The translations under genes and the position numbers were made by a program. A DNA stretch of 64,000 nt from Brevibacterium marinum (GTDB taxonomy: Bacteria > Actinomycetota > Actinomycetes > Actinomycetales > Brevibacteriaceae): contig NZ_JAATJN010000001.1 of assembly GCF_011927955.1 (NCBI RefSeq), positions 124,001-188,000 on the forward strand, given 5' to 3'. This document shows positions 11,221 through 20,178 of the stretch, piece after piece. A model generated the notes under the pieces. That model saw only the letters and a list, made by a program, of their open reading frames with translations. It had not been told where the DNA came from and did no database searches. Every line of letters begins with the position of its first letter. Position 1 is the first letter of the stretch.

Positions 11221-13353
11221 TCACGCCCGGTACTTCACCTGACCGCCGACGACGGTCAGTGCGACCGTGGTGTCGCGGATCGCCTGCGCGTGGGCGAAGA
11301 GTGCTTCCTCCGATTCATAGCCGAGCAGACCATCGTGATCGAGCACGGCCGCATTGCTGCCGACACCGCCGACCCCGCCTTCGACACCGCCGACACCCCC
11401 TTCGGCACCGCCGGGCTCACCTTCGGCACCGCCGGGCTCACCTTCGGCCTCATTCCTCACACGTGCGGAGTCGTTCAACCCCTCTGCAGCACACGGGTCG
11501 GTGTCGACGACGATGAAGTCAGCGTCCATGCCAGGTGCCAGATACCCGCGCCGATCTTCGAGCCCGGCGGCGTAAGCCGGACCCTGGGTGTGCTGCCGAA
11601 TCGCCTCGGCCGCCGACAACCGACGTCGGGGCTGGAAGCTTGTACTCGCATCCCCGGAGATGTCGGCCCTGGTCATCGCCGCATAGACAGCAGCGAAAGG
11701 GTTCGCGGATTCGACCGGACCATCGGAGCCGAACGCCACTTGCGCCCCGACAGCCAACAAGTCCGGCCACGCATAGGCGGCCAGCTGGGCGGATTCGTCG
11801 ATGAGGTGGAGCAAGTGCAGATCGGAGATGCAGTGATGGGGCTGCATCGAGGCGATGACATCGAGCTCGGCGAATCGGTCGACGTCGCCGGGCTGGATGA
11901 ACTGAGCGTGTTCGACCCGGTGACGCAGCGGACGTTCGAAACGTTCCTCGGCCTCCTTCGTTGTCTGGTGCAAGCGCTCGAAGACATTGAGCACGTGGTG
12001 ATTGGCCTGGTCGCCGATGGCGTGGATCGCGACCGAGATCCCCGCCTCGGTGGCGAGCCGCGCATTCTCGAACAGATCGTCTTCGGACATCTGAGCGATC
12101 CCGTAGTTCGCATCCACCGGCTCGCTGCTCAGCACCCCCTCGGGTACGTTCCCCGGGTAGGTGTAGGACTCCTGTTCGGTGTTGCCCTCCTCAGCTGGTG
12201 TCCCTCGAGAGTCGCCCGTCCCCTCGTGAGTCGTCCCTTCGTGCGCCGCCCCAACGTGAGTCGCTCCCTCGAGTGGTGTCCCCGCGCGAGCCGCCCCCTC
12301 GTGAGCCGCTCCTTCGGGCACAGCGCTGTCGTGAGCGCTCGGCTCGGGAAACGGTGAGGACATGTGACAGGTGTGCGAGCCCAGAGCTCCGTCCGAAAAC
12401 AGCTTCAGCCCACCTCGGCTCAGCCAATCGTCGCCGTCGCCGGTGTGCCACCCTGTCTCGATCGCCCACGGCACCTCCGGCCCGCGCAGGTACTGCGAGA
12501 CTCGGATGTACTGCCGATCGGCTTCCCGCAGATCGGACCAGCCCAGCGTCGAGGCGATCCCGTCGAAGTCGTGGATGCCGGTCAGCCCCTGGGAGAGGAA
12601 CAGCTTCTGCGTGCGGTCGAGTCGCTCGACCTGTTCCTCACGACTGGGTTCGGGAATGTACCTGGCCACCAGGTCGGTGGCGTCCTCTCTGACGAGTCCC
12701 GTCAGCTCCCCCTCGTCGTCGCGGACGAACTCTCCGCCGAACGGGTCGGCGGTGACATCGTCGATGCCGGCGATCTCGAGACCGTGGGCGTTCGTCCAGA
12801 GCGTGTGGAGATCGACCGACCACATCGCCACAGGGTGATCGGGCACCGCCTGATCGAGCAGTTCTCGATCGGGGAAACGGGGCTCGTCCCATTTGTTGAG
12901 GTCCCAGCCAGAGCCGACCACCCAGGCCCCGAACGGCATCTGGCCAGCGCGTTCACGGATGGCTTCGACCGCCTCGGCGAGGGATCGGACGGTCGAGAGA
13001 TCGAGATCGGTCAGGGAGTCGGCGTAATGGACCGAGTGCATGTGCGCGTCGACGAGGCCCGGCAGGATGACCTTGCCGTCGCAGTCGACCTCCTCGATCT
13101 CGAGGCTGGGAATCACCGTGGTGGCTCCGAGCCCGCCCGCCGAGGCGAGCGCTGCCGTCGTCGAGGACTCCGAGGCTGCGATGTCGAGCAGTTCCGCTCT
13201 GGTGCCGACGGCCACGATGGTCTCCCCGTCGACGAGAATCGCGTCGGGGACAGTCGTCGCGCTCGTGTCAGTGGCAGCAGTTACTGTGGCGGCATCGGAT
13301 CCCGAGGAGGAAGGAGCAAAAGTTCGCACGACGGCGTTGGAGAACAGACGCAT
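11221..13353 (-). CDS. Amidohydrolase family protein (YtcJ-like, amidohydrolase_3)
   Basis: 710 residues. Metal-dependent hydrolase: VILPGLVDAHMHSVHYAD supplies the HxH metal ligands, ISVAIHAIGDQANHHV and RHRVEHAQFIQP carry later His ligands, and VAFGSDGPVESANPFA the catalytic Asp. The natural substrate is unknown. Two in-frame low-complexity inserts make it longer than usual: an Ala/His/Glu/Gly/Thr repeat coded at about 12190-12330 and a (GEPGGAE)-like repeat coded at about 11355-11450. Both look like expanded short tandem repeats in surface loops. The start at 13353 precedes LFSNAVVRTF, typical for the family. Divergent from the small membrane protein gene. Confidence 0.85.
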   Translation of the reverse strand: MRLFSNAVVRTFAPSSSGSDAATVTAATDTSATTVPDAILVDGETIVAVGTRAELLDIAASESSTTAALASAGGLGATTVIPSLEIEEVDCDGKVILPGLVDAHMHSVHYADSLTDLDLSTVRSLAEAVEAIRERAGQMPFGAWVVGSGWDLNKWDEPRFPDRELLDQAVPDHPVAMWSVDLHTLWTNAHGLEIAGIDDVTADPFGGEFVRDDEGELTGLVREDATDLVARYIPEPSREEQVERLDRTQKLFLSQGLTGIHDFDGIASTLGWSDLREADRQYIRVSQYLRGPEVPWAIETGWHTGDGDDWLSRGGLKLFSDGALGSHTCHMSSPFPEPSAHDSAVPEGAAHEGAARAGTPLEGATHVGAAHEGTTHEGTGDSRGTPAEEGNTEQESYTYPGNVPEGVLSSEPVDANYGIAQMSEDDLFENARLATEAGISVAIHAIGDQANHHVLNVFERLHQTTKEAEERFERPLRHRVEHAQFIQPGDVDRFAELDVIASMQPHHCISDLHLLHLIDESAQLAAYAWPDLLAVGAQVAFGSDGPVESANPFAAVYAAMTRADISGDASTSFQPRRRLSAAEAIRQHTQGPAYAAGLEDRRGYLAPGMDADFIVVDTDPCAAEGLNDSARVRNEAEGEPGGAEGEPGGAEGGVGGVEGGVGGVGSNAAVLDHDGLLGYESEEALFAHAQAIRDTTVALTVVGGQVKYRA

Positions 13354-13456
13354 GAGCACCAGTCTAAGGCTCACGGACACATGCACCGGGCTGGAGAGGA
13401 GGCAGGTTTCCCGACACTGACCGGACATGCCTTCTACCCGGAGTAGAATTCGAGGC

Positions 13457-13951
13457 ATGGCCAATGTTCTCAGCTCTCAGGACACCCGGCTCTCCGCCGG
13501 TGCCCGCATCGTTCTTCCTGCCATCTGGCTCGGCCTCATCATCGGCATCTCGCTGATCGAGGCGCCGCTGAAGTTCACGGCACCGGGCATCACGATCCCA
13601 CTGGGGCTGGGCATCGGCCGTCTGGTCTTCACCGTCATGAACTGGGTCGAGATCGCCATTGCCGTCGCCCTGCTGTGGTCGGTGCTCAAAGACGCCGTCG
13701 GCAAGCTCTACCAGTCTTTGGCCTGCGGCGTCATCGGCGTGCTCATCATCAAGGTCGTCGTCATCCGGCCCCTGCTCAACCACCGCACCGACGCTGTGCT
13801 CGCGGGGACCGACGACGGCGGGTCGAGCCTGCACCTGTTCTACATTGCCGCCGATGGTCTGCTCATCCTCGGCCTCATCGCATTGCTCATCGTCGCGGTG
13901 CGTCGCTGGGTGACGGTCCGCCCCGCCGTCAAGGACGCCGTCAGCAGCTGA
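13457..13951 (+). CDS. Small four-helix membrane protein of unknown function
   Basis: 164 residues. Hydrophobic stretches near residues 17-34, 57-75, 85-100 and 128-145 suggest four membrane spans. A conserved-looking IEAPLKFTAPGI lies between spans 1 and 2 and a loop LAGTDDGGSSLHLFYIAADG before span 4. I do not recognise a named family. A TAGAAT hexamer ends seven bases before the ATG, so the message may be leaderless. A decayed second copy of its 3' half lies at 24722-24960. Confidence 0.75.
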   Translation: MANVLSSQDTRLSAGARIVLPAIWLGLIIGISLIEAPLKFTAPGITIPLGLGIGRLVFTVMNWVEIAIAVALLWSVLKDAVGKLYQSLACGVIGVLIIKVVVIRPLLNHRTDAVLAGTDDGGSSLHLFYIAADGLLILGLIALLIVAVRRWVTVRPAVKDAVSS

Positions 13952-13979
13952 CCCGGAGCCGAGCTCACTGCCGGTGAGC

Positions 13980-14648
13980 TCACTGCCAGAGCTCGGGCGG
14001 CCGGTGATCGGGCCAACGGTGATCGGGCTGCCGGTGATCGGGCTGCCGAAGCTCGGACTGCCGGTGGTCCAGGGACACGAATCCGCAGTCTGCGTTAGTC
14101 GCCATCACCAGGGGCAGGTCGTGGGTGGCCCAGACGATCGTGTGTCCCGCCTCGGCGAGAGTGCGGATGAGTCGAGCGAACCTCGCGGCGTTCGACGCGT
14201 CGAGGGCAGCCGTCGGTTCGTCGCAGACGATCGTGTCGATTCCGCTGGCCAGGGCCCTGGCCAGGCAGACTCTGGCCGCCTGACCTCCGGAGAGCTCACC
14301 GCATCGGTGCTGGAGCAGTTCGGGTCCGAGCAACGCGCGAGCCAGTACGCCCGCGCGCTCGTCGGCTCCCAAGCTGTGGCCGAGGATGCGGGCGGTCCGG
14401 TCGATCACCTCGTCGACGGTGTGCCTGGGATTGAGCCATTCGCGCGGGTTCTGCGGAACCAGCACACCCTCATCGCCGCTGATGCCCCCGCCGGTGGGCG
14501 TGAGGAACCCCGTCATCGCCAGGCACAGACTGGTTTTGCCGCTGCCCGAACCACCCCGCAGAACGGTGACGCCACCGGCGGGGAGCTCGGCGCTGACCGG
14601 TCCGATCAGTGTGGCCCCGTAGTCGATCTCAAGCTCATTCAGCTCCAT
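13980..14648 (-). CDS. ABC transporter ATPase, second ATPase of the probable nickel importer (NikE-like)
   Basis: 222 residues. Walker A LRGGSGSGKTSL, ABC signature ELSGGQAARVCLARAL, Walker B TIVCDEPTAALD and the switch His in WATHDLP are all present. Powers import together with the first ATPase (14654-15754), five bases upstream. It is short for the family. The last 30 residues are a repeat tail (DHRQPDHRWPDHR) coded by 15-bp tandem repeats at 13991-14065, which has replaced the usual C-terminal region. Last gene of the transporter operon downstream of urease. Confidence 0.85.
   Translation of the reverse strand: MELNELEIDYGATLIGPVSAELPAGGVTVLRGGSGSGKTSLCLAMTGFLTPTGGGISGDEGVLVPQNPREWLNPRHTVDEVIDRTARILGHSLGADERAGVLARALLGPELLQHRCGELSGGQAARVCLARALASGIDTIVCDEPTAALDASNAARFARLIRTLAEAGHTIVWATHDLPLVMATNADCGFVSLDHRQSELRQPDHRQPDHRWPDHRPPELWQ
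13991..14065. repeat. 15-bp tandem repeat, five copies, inside the 3' end of the ATPase gene
   Basis: Unit GATCGGGCTGCCGGT with variants. It codes the repetitive basic tail of the ATPase, keeps the reading frame, and ends at the stop codon region. Confidence 0.85.
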
Positions 14649-14653
14649 CGTCG

Positions 14654-15754
14654 TCACCCCGCATCGCCCGATGTCCATTCGACCCGGTCACACTCGATCG
14701 TCTCGCGCACCACCGTCCTGTCCACGTGTGGAAAAGTTCCGGAACGGTCTCCAGGGCAGGCCCCGGTAAGATCGTCGGGAAGCTGCTCGAACTCGTGCAG
14801 TCTGCGCAGTTCGTCGCCCTCACGGTATCCCCGACCGCCGAGGTGGTCGGGCGCCAACGGCAGCGGGTGCGCTCCCGTGACCGGGGCGGCCGCGGCCAGA
14901 GCCCGGCTGTAGGCGTTGTCGGCACGTGTGCTGAGGAAGACCTCGACCGAGCAGGCGTCGACGATGTGTCCGTTGAAGATGACGGCGACCTGATCATCGG
15001 GGCGGGCGTTCCTGGCCATGCTCGACAGGTCATGGGTGACCGCGAGCACGGCCGCTCCACCCCCGCGAACACAGTCGTCGAGGACGGTGACCATCGAATC
15101 GGCCTGCCCGGGATCGAGGCCGGCGGTGGGCTCGTCACAGACGAGCAGCCTCGGCGAGTGTGCCAGGGCTGCAGCCAGGGACACACGGGAGATCTGCCCG
15201 CCGGAGAGCTCATGCGGGTGACGTTCCAGCATCGTGTTCTCCAGACCGAAGGGGACCAGATCCGGGCTCTCGATGCCCGCGCGATGGAACCACTCGCGCA
15301 GACGCAGGCGCGGTGGGAACGTGTCCATGGCGTTCTGCGGCGCCCAGGCCAGTTCACCGCGGCGACGCATCCCCGCCAACAGCTTCCGTCCCCGACGAGT
15401 GCCCAGGTCGACCGAACCTGCCGTGCCGCAGTCGTCGGCCCGGCCCCGAGTACCGCAGTCGTCGGCCCGGCCCCGAGTACCGCAGTCGTCGGCCCTGCCC
15501 AGAGTGCCGCACTCCTCGGCCCTGCCCCGGGTGCCCGGCTCGCCCGAGCCCCCGCCCATATCGAGGTGCCCGGTGACCTGTGCCCGGGCAGGCGTGAGTC
15601 CCGCCAACAGGTTGCACAGCGTGGATTTGCCGGCCCCGGACTCTCCGACCAGCCAGGTGATCCGCCCCATCGGCAACTCCACGGACAGGTCGGAGAGGAT
15701 GCGGTCGCCGGCAGGCAGCTGCAGACAGCAGCGGGACACGGCGATGGTGTTCAC
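14654..15754 (-). CDS. ABC transporter ATPase, first ATPase of the probable nickel importer (NikD-like)
   Basis: 366 residues. Walker A VGESGAGKSTLCNLL, Q-loop APQNAMDTFPPRL, signature HELSGGQISRVSLAAAL, Walker B LLVCDEPTAGLDPG and switch VTHDLS are intact. Between Walker A and the Q-loop sits an insert of about 40 residues made of a nine-residue repeat (CGTRGRADD), coded by four 27-bp tandem repeats. It starts with GTG at 15754, overlapping the permease stop by four bases (GTGA). Couples ATP use to import with the two permeases upstream. Confidence 0.85.
   Translation of the reverse strand: MNTIAVSRCCLQLPAGDRILSDLSVELPMGRITWLVGESGAGKSTLCNLLAGLTPARAQVTGHLDMGGGSGEPGTRGRAEECGTLGRADDCGTRGRADDCGTRGRADDCGTAGSVDLGTRRGRKLLAGMRRRGELAWAPQNAMDTFPPRLRLREWFHRAGIESPDLVPFGLENTMLERHPHELSGGQISRVSLAAALAHSPRLLVCDEPTAGLDPGQADSMVTVLDDCVRGGGAAVLAVTHDLSSMARNARPDDQVAVIFNGHIVDACSVEVFLSTRADNAYSRALAAAAPVTGAHPLPLAPDHLGGRGYREGDELRRLHEFEQLPDDLTGACPGDRSGTFPHVDRTVVRETIECDRVEWTSGDAG
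15428..15535. repeat. 27-bp tandem repeat, four copies, inside an ABC ATPase gene
   Basis: Unit beginning GCAGTCGTCGGCCCGGCC; copies one and two are identical, copies three and four diverge. It is in frame and codes the repetitive insert between Walker A and the Q-loop. Confidence 0.9.
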
Positions 15755-16530
15755 AGTGATCGCGGCCTCTCTCCCAATCGGCGGGACATGATCGTCGACG
15801 GCAGAAGCAGCAGCATGAGCGCCAACGTCGGAACCAGCAGCGTCCACCATGCTCCCACAGTCATGTCGTTGCGGCCCCAGGCGATGAGCGGTCCCAGAGA
15901 GACCGCGCCCGGATCGACCCCGATGCCCAGAAAAGACGTCGTGGCTTCGTGCACGACCGCCGAGGGGAAGGTGATCGCCATGGCAGCGGCCACCCGACCC
16001 CAGACGGCCGGGAGCAGGTGCCAGCTCAGAATCTGGCGGCGGGTGGCGCCGAGGCGGCGGTCGAAGCGCACCCATCCGGAGTTCCATTCCTCGCTGATCT
16101 TCGGTCCGATGAGCTGGGCCGCGATCGGCCAGTGCGTGAGCGCCACCGTCACCATGATCGCCTCACGGCCGCCGCCGAGGATGCCGACGACGATGAACGT
16201 CAGCAGCATGGACGGCACGGTCACGGTGGCGATGAGCAGGGCCGTCGAGATTGTCGACAGTGTTCGCGACAACGTGGAGACGAGCCCGACCGCGGCACCG
16301 ATGAGAGTGGTCGCCGAGGCGGTGATCAGTGCCGCCAGGGCCGAACCCCCGGCCGCTGTCCACACGGTGAGGACGACGCTGCGACCGTAATGATCGGTCC
16401 CGGCCACTCCGCCGTCACCGGGTGGAAGCAGTGAGTCCGCGAAGTCGGTGCTCGGCTCGGGCACGAAGCGCCCGATGATCAGCAGCACCAGAACCAGTGC
16501 CAGGACGACGAAGGGAAGTCTGGATCTCAT
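15751..16530 (-). CDS. ABC transporter permease (DppC/NikC-like)
   Basis: 259 residues with about five to six membrane spans, the first at residues 8-24. The loop GTDHYGRSVVLTVWTA is the usual C-type permease start. The EAA-type loop for ATPase contact lies around RRLGATRRQILSWHLLPA, and FLGIGVDPGAVSLGPLI is a typical late motif. Overlaps the neighbouring genes by four bases on both sides. Part of a five-gene importer behind urease, so nickel is the best guess; peptides remain possible since the families overlap. Confidence 0.88.
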   Translation of the reverse strand: MRSRLPFVVLALVLVLLIIGRFVPEPSTDFADSLLPPGDGGVAGTDHYGRSVVLTVWTAAGGSALAALITASATTLIGAAVGLVSTLSRTLSTISTALLIATVTVPSMLLTFIVVGILGGGREAIMVTVALTHWPIAAQLIGPKISEEWNSGWVRFDRRLGATRRQILSWHLLPAVWGRVAAAMAITFPSAVVHEATTSFLGIGVDPGAVSLGPLIAWGRNDMTVGAWWTLLVPTLALMLLLLPSTIMSRRLGERPRSL

Positions 16531-17564
16531 GACCGACCACCCCCACCTCGGCGGGCATAATCCGCACCCCCACCTCGGCGGGCACCGTCGCCCCCGTCTC
16601 GGCGGGCACCGTCAAAACCGAGCCGAGCCTCCGTGAGGGTCGACAGTTCGCCGCCGAGGCGCGGGCCTGCGGACGTGGTGCGAACGATCAGCACGAGTCC
16701 CGTCGTCACACCCGCCGCGATCGAGGTGACCGTGGCCAGCAGCGGCAGGTCGGCTCCGGCGGCCGCTTGGACGAGTGCATTGCCCAGCCCCGGGTAGGCC
16801 AGCACCGCCTCGACGGCGGCTTCGCCCACGACGATGGTGGGCAGGTAGACCAGGGCCGGACTGGCCACGGCCCCGAGCACGGTGGGCAGGACGGTGCGGA
16901 TCCGGGCGCCGTTGTCGAATCCCCGGCCGATGAGGGCACGGGCCCACGGAGTCGACCACACCTCGGCGGCGGCCGACCGGGCCGCGGCGATGAGCGGGGC
17001 GGCCCAGGCGAACGCGATGGTGATCGCCACTCCGGGGATGAGCGTGATCGGAGCGCTGGTGGCCGGGTTGGGCAGCTGGGTGCCCCAGGCGACGACGATG
17101 ATGAGCGCGAGGAGGAACGAGGGGATGGCCAACCAGGCGCCGAGGACGCCCGAGGCGCTCGAACTCTGCGCCAGGCTCGGGAAGCGGGCGAGGGCGATCG
17201 CGACCGCCCCGACCACGATCGCGGTGATGGCCACGGCGGTGACGCTGGCTGCGATGGTGTTGAGCCCGCGGGAGGCCACGAGCTCCGCGACGGGAGCGTG
17301 GAGGATCCGCGAATAGCCCAGGTCCCCGGACGTCACCGCTGTCATCAGCCACTGCCACCAGGCCGAGAGCCACCCACCGGATTGGTAGGCGGCCTCGAGA
17401 TCGGCCCGAGCCTGTGCGGAGGCGAATTCCCAACTGCTGATCGTGTGCGCCAGCGGGTTCGCCGGTGAGGCCGCCGCCAGGGCGAACACCCCGATCCCGG
17501 CGGCCAGCACCGCGGCGCAGATTCCGCCGATGACGATTGCGGCCCTGGTCAGGACGCCTCTCAT
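16527..17564 (-). CDS. ABC transporter permease (DppB/NikB-like)
   Basis: 345 residues, inner-membrane permease with a first span near residues 7-31 and further spans through about residue 300. GDLGYSRILHAPVAELVASR matches the B-type permease loop; YPGLGNALVQAAAGADLPLL is the typical C-terminal motif. The last 30 residues are an Arg/Gly/Asp repeat tail (GARRGGGADYARRGGGG) coded by imperfect tandem repeats at about 16545-16620, outside the known fold. ATGA overlap with the next permease gene. Confidence 0.88.
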   Translation of the reverse strand: MRGVLTRAAIVIGGICAAVLAAGIGVFALAAASPANPLAHTISSWEFASAQARADLEAAYQSGGWLSAWWQWLMTAVTSGDLGYSRILHAPVAELVASRGLNTIAASVTAVAITAIVVGAVAIALARFPSLAQSSSASGVLGAWLAIPSFLLALIIVVAWGTQLPNPATSAPITLIPGVAITIAFAWAAPLIAAARSAAAEVWSTPWARALIGRGFDNGARIRTVLPTVLGAVASPALVYLPTIVVGEAAVEAVLAYPGLGNALVQAAAGADLPLLATVTSIAAGVTTGLVLIVRTTSAGPRLGGELSTLTEARLGFDGARRDGGDGARRGGGADYARRGGGGRS

Positions 17565-17632
17565 ATCGGGACGGCTCTCATACCTGCGTCCTGGTCAATG
17601 CGTGAGTCCGAGTCATCCGGCGGTGACGCTCA

Positions 17633-19225
17633 TCAGCTCTTCGTCCAGTCCGCGAGGTTCCACCACGGGCCCCAGTCTGAGCCGTGGACGTGGGGTTCGA
17701 ACGTCGTGTCCGGAACATCCCACCCTTCGGTGTCGGCGACGTAGGTGTGTTCGAGGAAGGCGACGATGAGGTAGCTGGGATCGTCCATATAGAGATCCTG
17801 GACCTTGCGGTAGTCGGCGGCGGCCTTCGCCTCGTCGGTCTCCTGGGCGGCGTGGTCGAGGAGCTCATCGGCTCCGGGGACCTCCACATCGGCAGGGTTG
17901 TCGAAGACTCCGGAGGTCTTCGTGTGCGTGTGCAGGGAGGCCCTGATCTGGTGGTCGATGTTGTAGGGCTGTTCCCCGCCGGCGTAGACGATGGCCTGCC
18001 CGGTCATCGACTTCTCGATCTGGTCCCATTCGCCGGCTTCGACCTCGACGCCGATGCCCAGGGGCTTGAGCTGGGCCGCGACCTCGGCGGCGATGTCCCC
18101 GCGCACGGAGTCACCGGCCGGATAGGTGAATGGGATCTCGGCCCGCTGGCCGTCCTTGCTCCTGATCCCGTCCGATTCCTTCTCCCAGCCGGCCTCGTCG
18201 AGCATGGTCTCTGCCGCCTCGACATCGCGCTCGAAGTTCGCGGAGGGTTCGTAGGCGTCACCGTAGAAGTCGCCGACCGGGGTCGAGGCCGGTGTGCCGT
18301 GCCCGGCGAGGACCTCGTCGACGATCTTCTCCCGGTCGACGGCGAGGTTCAGGGCCTTGCGCACCGTCGCCGAGGCGGTGAATGGGTTGTCCGAGGGCAG
18401 TGTCAGTCCCCGCCAGTCCGCGGTTCTCGCGGTCACGACCTCGTGGTCGTCGCCCGTGATCTTGTCGACCGAGCGCGGTGGCACGGCGGCCCCGGAGACC
18501 TTGCCGTCGGAGACCGCTGCCGCGAGTGCCGAGGAGTCCGAATAAGCCTGGACCGTCACCGACTTCAGCTCCGGGGTCGTTCGCCAGTAGTCGTCGCGGG
18601 CCTCCATCACAGCGGTGTCGGAGGTCAACGACTTCAGCCGGTAGGCCCCGGTGCCGACCGGTTCGCTGTTGACCTTCCAGTCCGCGGCCGGCGTACCCTC
18701 CTCGATGGCTTCGCTGGGCAGGATCCCCAGGGTCAGACGTGACGCGAAGGTGGGTGTCGGCTCGGCGAGGTGGAAGACGACCGTGGACTCGTCCGGGGTG
18801 TCGATGTCCTCGATCATCCGGAACGCGTCGACGACCTCCGAGGCGGAGTCGGGGTCGACGATGGCCCGGTAGGTGGCCGCGACGTCCGTGGAGTCGAAGG
18901 CGGAGTCGTCGGAGAAGCTCACGCCCTCACGCAGTTTCACCGTCCATGTCGTCGAGTCCTCGTTCGCTTCCGGTTCCGTGGCGGCCAGGGCCGGAGTCAG
19001 GTCCGGCATCTCCCCTTCTCCCGAGTCCTCCTGCAGGCGCAGCAGTCCGTCGTAGAACGGGGAGTTGCCGTCGACCGAGTACCCGTTGACGGGGTTGTAT
19101 CCGCCGATGTTCTCGGTGCCGATGACCAGCTGCGAATCGCCCCCGCTGGGAGCCTCGCACGCAGTGAGCACGAGTGCGAGGGCTCCCAGTGAGGCCACCA
19201 GCGCCGAGGTGTGCGTTCGTTTCAT
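17633..19225 (-). CDS. Solute-binding lipoprotein of the importer (SBP family 5, NikA/DppA-like)
   Basis: 530 residues. A signal peptide ends in the lipobox LVLTAC (Cys23). The mature part is a family-5 binding protein: TWTVKLREGVSFSDDSAFDS, VGTGAYRLKSL, VRKALNLAVDREKIVDEVL and AIVYAGGEQPYNID in the normal order. Family members bind oligopeptides, nickel or nickel chelates; the position directly after ureG, in the same direction, favours nickel for urease. I see no good ribosome site close to the ATG; AAGGAG lies about 30 bases upstream. Confidence 0.85.
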   Translation of the reverse strand: MKRTHTSALVASLGALALVLTACEAPSGGDSQLVIGTENIGGYNPVNGYSVDGNSPFYDGLLRLQEDSGEGEMPDLTPALAATEPEANEDSTTWTVKLREGVSFSDDSAFDSTDVAATYRAIVDPDSASEVVDAFRMIEDIDTPDESTVVFHLAEPTPTFASRLTLGILPSEAIEEGTPAADWKVNSEPVGTGAYRLKSLTSDTAVMEARDDYWRTTPELKSVTVQAYSDSSALAAAVSDGKVSGAAVPPRSVDKITGDDHEVVTARTADWRGLTLPSDNPFTASATVRKALNLAVDREKIVDEVLAGHGTPASTPVGDFYGDAYEPSANFERDVEAAETMLDEAGWEKESDGIRSKDGQRAEIPFTYPAGDSVRGDIAAEVAAQLKPLGIGVEVEAGEWDQIEKSMTGQAIVYAGGEQPYNIDHQIRASLHTHTKTSGVFDNPADVEVPGADELLDHAAQETDEAKAAADYRKVQDLYMDDPSYLIVAFLEHTYVADTEGWDVPDTTFEPHVHGSDWGPWWNLADWTKS

Positions 19226-19299
19226 ATGGTCGGGCCGAACCGTGGGTGGTCGGTCGTTCTCCTTCTATCAGTGCGGGACCTTGTCAGTGTGGTGTCTTG

Positions 19300-20031
19300 T
19301 CAGTGCTGGTGGGCTTCTTCGCCTTCGGCGTGGGTGTGCATGTAGCCTTCGCCGTCCTCATCGGCGTGGAAGTGCGGCGCCATCGGACCCGGGTCGACCG
19401 GTGTGTGGTCGCCCTTGACGAAGCGGGCGTGGACCTCGCGGACCCAGTCGGCCAGGGCATCGACGGTTTCGGGAACCTTGCGGGAGACGCCCAACACGGG
19501 GCCGCCCTCGCGGGCGGTCTTCGCGTCCTCGAGCATGAGGTCGACGTCGACATCGACATACTGGCCGAGGTCGATCTTGTTGATGACCAGCAGGTCGGCG
19601 CGACCGATTCCCGGCCCGCCCTTGCGTGCGACGTCGCCGCCGCCGGCGACGTCGAGCACGAAGAGCTGGGCGTCGACGAGTGCCAGTGAGAACGTCGCGG
19701 TGAGGTTGTCGCCGCCGGATTCGATGAGGACGATGTCGAGAGGGTCGAAGTCTTCTTCAAGCGCCTCGACGGCGAGCAGGTTCATGCTCACGTCATCGCG
19801 GATGGCGGTGTGCGGGCAGGCTCCGGTCTCGACGGCGCGGATGCGTTCGTCGGGCAGAACCCCTGCGGCCTTGAGGAAGCGTGCGTCCTCGTCGGTGTAG
19901 ATGTCATTGGTGATGACGCCGATGCGGAAGTCCTCGGCCAGTGCGGTGCAGATGTTGGCGATCGAGGAGCTCTTGCCGGTGCCGACCGGTCCGGCGATGC
20001 CCAAGCGCAGTGCGCGTTTTCCAGTGCTCAT
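19300..20031 (-). CDS. ureG: Urease accessory GTPase UreG
   Basis: 243 residues. Binds GTP and nickel and drives metal insertion into UreC. P-loop GIAGPVGTGKSSSIANI, the CPH metal motif in GACPHTAIRDD, the DIVLIESGGDNLTATFS switch region and NKIDLGQYV guanine motif are present. An unusual C-terminal tail after about residue 205 is rich in His and acids (PHFHADEDGEGYMHTHAEGE, ending in HQH), where most UreG proteins stop or carry His at the N terminus. No ureE lies in this cluster. AGGAGAG precedes the ATG. The 147 bases between here and ureD are GC-rich and show no gene. Confidence 0.95.
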   Translation of the reverse strand: MSTGKRALRLGIAGPVGTGKSSSIANICTALAEDFRIGVITNDIYTDEDARFLKAAGVLPDERIRAVETGACPHTAIRDDVSMNLLAVEALEEDFDPLDIVLIESGGDNLTATFSLALVDAQLFVLDVAGGGDVARKGGPGIGRADLLVINKIDLGQYVDVDVDLMLEDAKTAREGGPVLGVSRKVPETVDALADWVREVHARFVKGDHTPVDPGPMAPHFHADEDGEGYMHTHAEGEEAHQH

Positions 20032-20178
20032 TGTCTCTCTCCTGTTCGTTGTTGATTCGTCAGCTGAAATTCTCAGGCGACCTGGCCGTCGCAGTCGGGC
20101 CGCTTGCTGGTCCGGGTCGCGCCTCATCGGGCCGATCCGGCCTGGGCCGTACTTCGTCAGGCCAGCCCGTGCCGCACT

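Noticed and set aside
20040..20178. Small gene between ureG and ureD
   Set aside because: Frames are open only through GC richness, with no start and ribosome site and no similarity.
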